NCBI GenBank assembly: GCA_964617665.1
Contig: CAZUAH010000227.1
Coordinates: forward strand, 1 to 21,358
Length of the DNA: 21,358 bases
Origin: JADHUC01 sp964617665
Lineage (GTDB): Bacteria; Planctomycetota; Planctomycetia; Pirellulales; Pirellulaceae
Direction of reading: 5' to 3'
The translations under genes and the position numbers were made by a program. Under the pieces are notes generated by a model. The model saw only the letters and a program-made list of their open reading frames with translations, searched no databases and was not told where the DNA came from. Of this stretch, positions 14,878 to 21,358 are shown piece by piece; position 1 is the stretch's first letter; each line of letters starts with the position of its first letter.

Positions 14878-16266
14878 ATGAAGAAGCTCTTTTGCGCTCG
14901 CAGTTTGGGCTACATATTCAGCCTTTTGCTGGTGATCCTTCACAGCGCTTCGTTTGCGGTCGCCGCAGGAGCCAAGCCAAACATCATCTTTCTGTTCACC
15001 GATGATCAGCGGTACGACGCGATCGGCGGGGTTGACCCCACGATAACGACGCCGAACCTGGATCGGCTCGCTGCCCGAGGGACACGATACGCAAACGCCT
15101 TCGTCACTCTTTCGATCTGCTCGCCCAGCCGCGCAGCGGTGATGACCGGGCAGTACGGAAGCGTAAACGGCGTTACGACACTGGGCCGGCGCATCGCGGA
15201 AGACAGCCCGTTGCTGCCCGAGTTGCTCCGCGACGCTGGCTACCGCACGGCGATGTACGGCAAGTGGCACTTGGGAAACAAGCCCACCGAGATTGGATTC
15301 GACGAAGCGAATTACTTCCACTCAAATGGCACTTTCTACGGCCGGAAGGCGATCGTCGACGGCAAACCCGTTACGGTCCCCGGATACATCGATGAAGCGG
15401 TGGCCGACTGGAGCGTCGCGTTCATCAAGCGGGCCCATACCGACGGCGAACCCTTCTTCCTGTGGCATTGCACTCAGGTGCCGCACATGGATCACACCTT
15501 TGATTGGCCCGCACGCCAAACGTACCTGGACATGTACGACGTTGCGAAAATGCCGCTGCCAGACACATGGCAAGATGACCTTACGGGAAGACCACCGTAC
15601 TTGAAGACGGCCCGCTCGCGCACCCGTGCCTTGGAATACGGCTACGACGATCCTGCCAAAATTCGCCGACACATCCAGCGTTACCGCGCTGCGGTCACAC
15701 AAATGGACGCCACGTTGGGACGCGTCATCGACACGATCGACCAACTCGGGCTTTCCAACAACACGTGGTTCGTCTTCATGGGTGACAACGGTTGGCAGAT
15801 CGCCGAGCACGGCTTTACCTCAAAGGTACTTGCCTACGAGGAGTCTATCCGCGTGCCGATGATCGTTGCAGGGCCAGGGGCGACGCCGAAAGTTGACGAA
15901 CGGCTCGCGTTGAACATCGACCTGCCGGCCACGGTCCTGGACATCGCTGGAATTGAGATTCCCGACACGATGCACGGACGGTCACTGCGGACGCCCTTGA
16001 CTGACTGCCGCGAAACTTTCATCTACGAGGCACCGACGCCGGTGCTCGGGACGCACCCGGTGATGGCCGTACGCGACGCCCGCTGGAAACTCATCCGCAC
16101 GTACAATCCGAAGAATCCTCGAGAAGTCGCCTTCACTGAGCTATACGATTTGCAGACTGATCCAAACGAGATGCGCAACCTCGCCGACGAGCCGGCGCAG
16201 GCCGACCGTATCGCCCGCATGGCAAGACGTATCGCTGAGCACAAACACGCTATCCGACAGCCTTGA
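14878..16266 (+). CDS. Secreted type I sulfatase (iduronate/choline sulfatase-like)
   Basis: This 462-residue sulfatase has a signal peptide at residues 1-30 (MKKLFCARSL, then a hydrophobic run, cleavage near AVAA). Active-site residues: D42-D43 (TDDQ); CSPSR with C81 and R85; GKWHLG with K129 and H131; VPH with H203; GDNG with D303 and N304; and K316 in GFTSK. The TDDQRYDAIGG start and the GDNGWQIAEHG motif place it nearer the iduronate-2-sulfatase/choline-sulfatase-like branch than its upstream neighbour. All key positions are filled. The Shine-Dalgarno sequence is weak (GCGAG, about 10 nt upstream). The double sulfatase gene starts only 22 bp after its stop, so the two are very likely cotranscribed. 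The substrate is unknown. Confidence 0.87.
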   Translation: MKKLFCARSLGYIFSLLLVILHSASFAVAAGAKPNIIFLFTDDQRYDAIGGVDPTITTPNLDRLAARGTRYANAFVTLSICSPSRAAVMTGQYGSVNGVTTLGRRIAEDSPLLPELLRDAGYRTAMYGKWHLGNKPTEIGFDEANYFHSNGTFYGRKAIVDGKPVTVPGYIDEAVADWSVAFIKRAHTDGEPFFLWHCTQVPHMDHTFDWPARQTYLDMYDVAKMPLPDTWQDDLTGRPPYLKTARSRTRALEYGYDDPAKIRRHIQRYRAAVTQMDATLGRVIDTIDQLGLSNNTWFVFMGDNGWQIAEHGFTSKVLAYEESIRVPMIVAGPGATPKVDERLALNIDLPATVLDIAGIEIPDTMHGRSLRTPLTDCRETFIYEAPTPVLGTHPVMAVRDARWKLIRTYNPKNPREVAFTELYDLQTDPNEMRNLADEPAQADRIARMARRIAEHKHAIRQP

Positions 16267-16288
16267 TCTACCTTCCTGTGAGGCAATC

Positions 16289-19255
16289 ATGAACAACGAG
16301 CCCCGTTATCCCAGAATTGCTTACCTCCTCGGTCTGCTGGCACTTAGCCTTTTGGGATTCACCTCCAGCGCGGCGGCAGATCGTCCACCGAATTTCGTCG
16401 TTATCTTTGCGGACGATTTGGGGTACCAAGATCTCGGTTGCTTCGGCTCGCCTGACATCCGCACACCGCGGTTGGATGCGATGGCGGAGGCCGGGATGCG
16501 TTTCACCAGCTTCTACGCCCAGCCGGTCTGTGGTCCGTCGCGTGCGGCGTTGATGACAGGCTGCTATCCGCTGCGCGTGGCAGAACGCGGCAACATCAAA
16601 GAGGTGCACCCCATCCTGCACAATGATGAGGTCACTGTGGCGGAGATACTGAAGTCGAAAGGGTATGCGACGGCCTGTTTCGGCAAGTGGGATCTGGCCA
16701 AGCATTCACAGTCCGGTTTCTTCATGGACCTGTTCCCGACTCGCCAGGGGTTTGACTACTTCTTTGGCACTCCGACCAGCAACGACTCGATCGTCAATCT
16801 GTATCGCAACGAAGACTTGATCGAACACAAGTCGGACATGTCGACGCTGACGAAGCGGTATACCGACGAAGCTCTCGCGTTCATGAAGGAGCACAAGGAT
16901 CGGCCGTTCTTCGTGTACATTCCTCACACCATGCCACACACACGGCTCGACGCGTCGGAACAGTTCAAGGGCAACAGCCCACGAGGTCTTTACGGCGCTG
17001 TGGTGGAAGAGATCGACTTCAACGTTGGCCGCGTGCTTGACGCAATAGAGGAAATGGGACTGGAGGAAAACACGTATGTGCTGTTTACCAGCGACAACGG
17101 TCCGTGGCTGATTAAGAACAAAGACCTCGCTGATGGCCACCTGCCAACCGACCACGGCGGGTCGGCCGGCCCGCTGCGCAGCGGAAAGGTGTCAACCTGG
17201 GAAGGCGGTGTTCGCGTGCCGACCGTTCTGTGGGGACCGGGGCGCGTGTCAGCGGGAACAACCTGCGACAAGATTGCCAGCACGCTCGACATACTGCCCA
17301 CGTTTGCCGCGTTGGCGCAAGCCGAAACGCCCAAAGACCGCGTGATCGACGGAGAAGATATCAGTCGTCTGTTCCATGGCCAATTCGATCAAGCAAATCC
17401 AGACAAGGCGTTCTTCTACTATCTGCGCGTACACCTTCAGGCCGTGCGACAGGGCAAATGGAAGCTTCATCTGGCAAGAGACGCTCAGCCCGCCGGCGCC
17501 GCTCCGTTCGCCGTCAATCGCCACATCGCCCCGGCCGACCGCGTCGGTTTTGATGAACCTTTTTTGGTGGATCTGGAGAACGACATCGGCGAGACGACCA
17601 ACGTCGCTGAACGGCATCCGGAGGTCGTGACACGTCTGCTCAGGCTGGCGGAAGCGATGCGAGACGACTTGGGGGACTACGACCGAGTCGGCAAAAACAT
17701 GCGCTTCTTCGATCCGATGGACGCTCGCCCAACCAAACCTCCGGTCCCGCCAGGGCGAAAGCCAAAGCAAAAGAAGCGCGCCCCGAAACAGCCCAACGCC
17801 CAAAAACCGCAAACCGGTCACAGGGCACAACCGCGAAAACAACATGACCAGCCAAACGTGTTGCTGATCATGACTGACCAGCAATCTGGGGATGCAATGA
17901 GTTGTAGGATGGGCACGCAGTACATCAACACGCCGTCAATGGACCTCCTTGCGTCCGAAGGCATGGTCTTCACGCGTGCCTATAGCTCCAATCCGCTGTG
18001 CATGCCGTTACGCGCCTCGCTGTTCACGGGGCGGTACCCCCACGAGACTGGTGTGACCAAGAACGGGCGGGTCAAAGGAGGGCTTAACCCAAACGAGTTC
18101 GTGATGATGGGAACCTACTTCCGCAACGCAGGCTACGAGGCCGCCTACAGTGGCAAATGGCACTTGTGCTATAGCGAGAAAGCCTCGGACGTGCACGGCT
18201 TCGAGATACTTGATCGCAAAACGAAACTCAGTCCACCGGAGATCGACAACTACGACTCGCGAATCACGCACGCGGCCGCGAAGTTCCTCGACAGGAAACA
18301 TGACAGGCCGTTCTTGCTGGTCGTCAGCTACATGAACCCCCACAATATCTGCGAGTGGGCGCGGCGAGCAGCGGGCCGAAAGCAGACGTTGTCGTGCGGA
18401 GAGATCGGCACGGCCCCGGCTGCTGACAGTTTGCCACCACCTCCGCCGAATCTCGCTCCACCGAAGAACGAGCCTGATGGCATGGCGCTGATGCGGCGGG
18501 GATACCACGCGTCGTCCACGTTCCCTGTGGGCAACTTCACCACCGAGGATTGGCGTCGGCAGCGCTGGGGCTACTACCGCATGATCGAGAAAGTGGACGG
18601 CGAAATCGGCAAGGTTCTCGATGCATTGCGGCGGGCGGGCGACGAGGACCGGACGCTCGTGATCTTTACTAGCGATCACGGCGACTGCACCGGGGCACAT
18701 GGCTTTAATCAGAAGACGGTATTCTACGACGAGTCCGTCCGCGTCCCCTTGATCGTCCGTTGGAAAGGCAAGTCGACGGTTGGAGTCTCGGACAAACTGG
18801 TCAATACCGGCATTGATATTCTCCCAACAATGCTCGCGTGTGCGAGTCTCAACAAGCCGGGAAGGCTGCCTGGACGCAGCCTGCTGCCAGTCGCTCTCGG
18901 TCAAGATGCTGGCCCGTGGCGCAACTTCGTGATTTCGCAAAACCACATGGCGCAGGCGGGGGAAATCAACGGTTTCACTCCAACCATGGAGGGGCGGATG
19001 GTACGAACCGATCGGTACAAGTATTGCGTCTACAGCCGTGGTATTCGGCGGGAATCGCTGATCGACATGGTGAACGACCCAGGTGAGATGACCGATTTGG
19101 CTTGCGATCCAGAGTACCGTGACCTATTACTCGAACATCGCGAGATCCTTGCTCGCTTCGGCCGCGAGCATAGCGACTCGCTGGTGGACCAGCTTCTTAC
19201 TGACGATGTCAAACCAATTCCGTTTGCGCGGGCGGTTTCAACAGAGGTGGAATAA
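16289..19255 (+). CDS. Double sulfatase: two type I sulfatase domains in one protein
   Basis: This 988-residue protein is about twice the usual sulfatase length. It has a signal peptide (residues 1-30), then domain 1 (33 to about 478): D42-D43 (ADDLG), CGPSR with C81 and R85, GKWDLAKH with K133 and D135, MPH with H217, SDNG with D269 and N270, and K300. A 44-residue linker (about 479-522) is rich in Lys, Arg, Pro and Gln. Domain 2 (523 to about 980) has TDQQ with D530, CMPLR with C571 and R575, GKWHL with K623 and H625, NPH, SDHGD, and GFNQK. Both domains therefore keep the C-x-P-x-R site for formylglycine. Domain 1 resembles arylsulfatase A; domain 2 resembles iduronate or choline sulfatases. 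Domain 1 has Asp where the second active-site His usually lies. No stop or frameshift separates the domains, and domain 2 lacks its own signal peptide, consistent with a true fusion. It could process two positions on one glycan. Confidence 0.88.
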   Translation: MNNEPRYPRIAYLLGLLALSLLGFTSSAAADRPPNFVVIFADDLGYQDLGCFGSPDIRTPRLDAMAEAGMRFTSFYAQPVCGPSRAALMTGCYPLRVAERGNIKEVHPILHNDEVTVAEILKSKGYATACFGKWDLAKHSQSGFFMDLFPTRQGFDYFFGTPTSNDSIVNLYRNEDLIEHKSDMSTLTKRYTDEALAFMKEHKDRPFFVYIPHTMPHTRLDASEQFKGNSPRGLYGAVVEEIDFNVGRVLDAIEEMGLEENTYVLFTSDNGPWLIKNKDLADGHLPTDHGGSAGPLRSGKVSTWEGGVRVPTVLWGPGRVSAGTTCDKIASTLDILPTFAALAQAETPKDRVIDGEDISRLFHGQFDQANPDKAFFYYLRVHLQAVRQGKWKLHLARDAQPAGAAPFAVNRHIAPADRVGFDEPFLVDLENDIGETTNVAERHPEVVTRLLRLAEAMRDDLGDYDRVGKNMRFFDPMDARPTKPPVPPGRKPKQKKRAPKQPNAQKPQTGHRAQPRKQHDQPNVLLIMTDQQSGDAMSCRMGTQYINTPSMDLLASEGMVFTRAYSSNPLCMPLRASLFTGRYPHETGVTKNGRVKGGLNPNEFVMMGTYFRNAGYEAAYSGKWHLCYSEKASDVHGFEILDRKTKLSPPEIDNYDSRITHAAAKFLDRKHDRPFLLVVSYMNPHNICEWARRAAGRKQTLSCGEIGTAPAADSLPPPPPNLAPPKNEPDGMALMRRGYHASSTFPVGNFTTEDWRRQRWGYYRMIEKVDGEIGKVLDALRRAGDEDRTLVIFTSDHGDCTGAHGFNQKTVFYDESVRVPLIVRWKGKSTVGVSDKLVNTGIDILPTMLACASLNKPGRLPGRSLLPVALGQDAGPWRNFVISQNHMAQAGEINGFTPTMEGRMVRTDRYKYCVYSRGIRRESLIDMVNDPGEMTDLACDPEYRDLLLEHREILARFGREHSDSLVDQLLTDDVKPIPFARAVSTEVE

Positions 19256-19295
19256 ACGTAACCGAATATCGGAAAGAGATAGAAGGACGCAACAG

Positions 19296-20828
19296 ATGAA
19301 CCGGCTTATTACTACATTCATCGTCACGCTGTGTATTCTCGGGGGGCACACCTTTGCCGCCGAATCGAAGCCAGTCAAGAGCACCGCAGCAAAGACAAAG
19401 AAGACCAAAGGGCGAACGCGTTTGCCGGGTAAGGCAGGAGATCTGAAAGGGAATCTATTCCTGCTGAACCAGTGGGTTGAACAGCCCGAAACGATTCAGC
19501 AATTGTACGAAGCAGCGTACAAGGTCCTAGCTGCCGATCCCCAGGCGACGTTCATGGACTTGGCGGGTGACTCTACTATTCGACGAATCTGCAAAGAGAA
19601 CGAAATCGTGCATCTCGGGGGCCCTATGCTCGGTTCCGTCACTGCAGATGGCGTTAGAGTCTGGGTACGAACACTTCAGCCGGCGAAGGTCGAGGTACGT
19701 GTGATGGTTGATGGCGTCGAAAGGTCCTTCGGATCCGTGGAAAGCACACCTGAGACCGATTTAGCGGCTGTCGTGCAAGTAGATGGTCTTGCCCCGAATA
19801 CGGTCTACACCTATCGCGTCTTGGTCGACGGCCAGGCCATCAGCATTCCGAAAACCGCGTCCATCACCACCGCCCCCAGTGATGAGACGCCAGGCAAGGT
19901 CCGGATTGCATTCGGCAGTTGCTTTCACCGCTGGGGTTTGGGCAACACGAAACAAGCTGAACAGATGCGAAGTCGTACACCTGCCGCCTTGCTGGCAATT
20001 GGCGACATCGCCGTGCAGGACCGTGATAATCACTTGGGCCTTCACCGTGCTGACTATCTCCAGCGCGACTTCCAACCCGCGTGGCAGGACTTGGTGGCTG
20101 CGATACCCATCTTCGCCACATGGGACGATCACGACTATTTCAACAATGATCGATTCGGGATCCCACGCGGCTTCACCGATCAGGATCGTATCGGTGTTTG
20201 GAGTGTTTTTCGACACGCGTGGAACAACCCCAGCTACGGCTTCGGCGACCAGCGGCGCGGTATCTTTCTGCGCACGCGAATCGGCCCTTGCGACGTGATC
20301 ATGGTCGATGAACGATACTTTCGCACGGGTCAGCCCGGCTCGTTCCTTGGAGACGATCAAATGGACTGGCTCGCGCAACAACTGCTTGACTGCGAGGGGC
20401 CATTCATCATTCTGTCGTGCGGCACGATGTGGAGCGATTACGTGTCAAACGGCAAGGATTCCTGGGGAACGTGGGACCCGGAAGGTCGCGAACGGATCTT
20501 CAGCTTGATCGAAAAGAACCGGATCAGTGGCGTGCTGCTGATCTCCGGTGATCGACATGGCGCTCGCGGATTCCGTATAGAACGCCCCTCGGGTTTCAAC
20601 TTCTACGAATTCGAGGCCGGCAGCCTGGGCGGAAGAAGCGGCCCGCCAGTCAAGATTCCCAATAGTCCTCAGTTCTATGGCATCGCCAATCAGTACGCGT
20701 TCGGCGAGTTCACAATCGACGCCACGCTTTCGGACCCAGAAGTGGAATTTCGCTTGATTTCGGAGGATGGCACGATCATCCACGAAATGACGCTCGCACG
20801 TAGCCAGTTGACGCCGGAGGGAGAGTGA
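19296..20828 (+). CDS. Exported PhoD-like metallophosphatase
   Basis: This 510-residue protein has a signal peptide at residues 1-22 (MNRLITTFIVTLCILGG, cleavage after FAA). A lysine-rich stretch follows (26-43), then a helical segment, then a fibronectin-like beta domain (about 105-195, with GVRVWVRT and LAPNTVYTYRV) as in PhoD enzymes. The metallophosphatase core has AFGSC (205-209), IGDIA with D237, WDDHDYFNND (276-285), and GDRHG (418-422), all at metal-binding positions. PhoD-like enzymes are phosphodiesterases or phosphomonoesterases using calcium and iron, usually exported. Only the Tat motif seen in classical PhoD is missing here. AAGGA lies about 9 nt before ATG 19296; an upstream in-frame start at 19119 overlaps the sulfatase gene and is rejected. 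It follows the double sulfatase after 40 bp, so it is likely the last gene of that operon. Substrate and role are unknown. Confidence 0.85.
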   Translation: MNRLITTFIVTLCILGGHTFAAESKPVKSTAAKTKKTKGRTRLPGKAGDLKGNLFLLNQWVEQPETIQQLYEAAYKVLAADPQATFMDLAGDSTIRRICKENEIVHLGGPMLGSVTADGVRVWVRTLQPAKVEVRVMVDGVERSFGSVESTPETDLAAVVQVDGLAPNTVYTYRVLVDGQAISIPKTASITTAPSDETPGKVRIAFGSCFHRWGLGNTKQAEQMRSRTPAALLAIGDIAVQDRDNHLGLHRADYLQRDFQPAWQDLVAAIPIFATWDDHDYFNNDRFGIPRGFTDQDRIGVWSVFRHAWNNPSYGFGDQRRGIFLRTRIGPCDVIMVDERYFRTGQPGSFLGDDQMDWLAQQLLDCEGPFIILSCGTMWSDYVSNGKDSWGTWDPEGRERIFSLIEKNRISGVLLISGDRHGARGFRIERPSGFNFYEFEAGSLGGRSGPPVKIPNSPQFYGIANQYAFGEFTIDATLSDPEVEFRLISEDGTIIHEMTLARSQLTPEGE

Positions 20829-20892
20829 AGCCCGGTAGTGCACCCGCCGGAACTTCGGCCTCGTCAATTGGCTTTGTTGACTGTACAGATTG

Positions 20893-21102
20893 TCAAAGCG
20901 ACAAGATCGGTTTGCGCCGTTCCGGCGAGGATTCGGCTTCAGTCCGGCGTACGTCGTGCGCCACGCAGGTTAGTCCGTACGGTTGCGCCGGCTTCAGAGA
21001 CCATTCAGCATCGAGGCCACATCCCGGGCCACCCGCGCGCTTTGCACAGTCCGCGCAAACGGCTTGGGAAGTCGACCAGCACGCGTGGACGTACACCGTC
21101 AT
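20893..21102 (-). CDS. Small cysteine-containing ORF, unknown function
   Basis: This 69-residue ORF has five cysteines near the start and middle (CADCAKRAGGPGC), a possible small zinc-binding motif, and a basic C-terminus. Its ATG overlaps the stop of the next ORF upstream (ATGA at 21099-21102), a layout typical of coupled bacterial genes and unlikely to be chance alone. I do not recognise the product. It could also be a translated part of a repeat or mobile element. It faces the PhoD-like gene end-on, with 64 bp between them. Confidence 0.3.
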   Translation of the reverse strand: MTVYVHACWSTSQAVCADCAKRAGGPGCGLDAEWSLKPAQPYGLTCVAHDVRRTEAESSPERRKPILSL

Positions 21103-21358
21103 GGGATGACTGCTAGCTGATCCTGCACCGCGTCGACGTCTTTGGCCAGCAGGTCGATCAGGTCGTCCAGCTCGAACGGCTCTGACAATGCCGTGGCGAG
21201 CGGCTCTGGCAACTCGGATCTGAGGCTTCTGGGAACTTCAACGACTTCGCCTCGCCGTTCCTCGTTCCCGTTCTCCTGCCTGGCACTGCTCAGGTCCGCC
21301 GGCTCTGCCGGCTCGTGCGAGGCAGAGACTTGTGGAAAATGGATCACTGCGCGGGAAG
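21099..21358 (-). CDS. Small or partial ORF at the right edge, unknown function
   Basis: The frame is open to the window edge. The first start seen inside the window is GTG at 21347 (82 residues), but no ribosome-binding site is visible before it and no stop precedes it, so this may be the end of a larger protein. The visible part is acidic and probably disordered at first (HEPAEPADLSSARQ), then has a helical-looking end (LDDLIDLLAKDVDAVQDQL). It is coupled by ATGA to the 69-residue ORF. I do not recognise a family. A recombinase or transposase tail is one possibility. Confidence 0.35.
   Translation of the reverse strand, partial: SRAVIHFPQVSASHEPAEPADLSSARQENGNEERRGEVVEVPRSLRSELPEPLATALSEPFELDDLIDLLAKDVDAVQDQLAVIP

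Noticed and set aside
17690..17880. A hidden gene boundary between the two sulfatase domains
   Set aside because: No stop codon is present, and I see no start with a ribosome-binding site and signal peptide in front of domain 2. The frame runs on through a low-complexity linker, which supports one fused protein.
18008..18946. 312-codon open frame on the minus strand
   Set aside because: It is antisense to the second sulfatase domain and contains no recognisable motif or signal peptide.

Overview
The window looks like chromosomal DNA of a planctomycete, probably of the Pirellulales (inference). The reasons are the three sulfatase genes plus a PhoD-like phosphatase, the PQQ-type beta-propeller exoprotein, the Tat-exported aldo/keto-reductase-like protein, the large secreted glycoside hydrolase, the many signal peptides, and the wide spacers carrying palindromic repeats. 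I see no rRNA, tRNA, CRISPR array or intact insertion sequence.

Layout. Positions 1-317 hold palindromic repeats and a weak terminator-like hairpin ahead of a Bax-inhibitor-1-like membrane protein (318-1037). A spacer with two short hairpins follows. Then come four plus-strand genes, each with its own spacer: a PQQ-like propeller protein (1314-2564), a Tat-signal TIM-barrel protein (2677-3654), a secreted clan GH-A-type hydrolase with two duplicated N-terminal modules (3834-7025), and an S41/PDZ processing protease (7460-9145). The spacer before the hydrolase holds three copies of ATATTCTTG. The 434-bp spacer before the protease is rich in inverted repeats and ends in a terminator-like hairpin.

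Three minus-strand genes lie end to end between 12979 and 9245: a CPFC-motif envelope protein, a DUF3299-like membrane protein and a PMT/ArnT-like glycosyltransferase. The last two overlap by ATGA. They converge with the protease gene and diverge from the sulfatase cluster across a 403-bp spacer.

The most notable region is 13383-20828: sulfatase, sulfatase, a 988-residue double sulfatase, and a PhoD-like phosphatase, all on the plus strand. The 103-, 22- and 40-bp gaps suggest one operon. The double sulfatase joins two complete sulfatase domains, each with its own C-x-P-x-R formylglycine motif, through a 44-residue basic, proline-rich linker. The locus therefore encodes four sulfatase active sites in three proteins. 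All four proteins carry apparent signal peptides, so they probably act together outside the cytoplasm on a sulfated, possibly also phosphorylated, polymer (inference).

The right edge holds two small minus-strand ORFs overlapping by ATGA. Their function is unknown and the outer one is open at the window edge.
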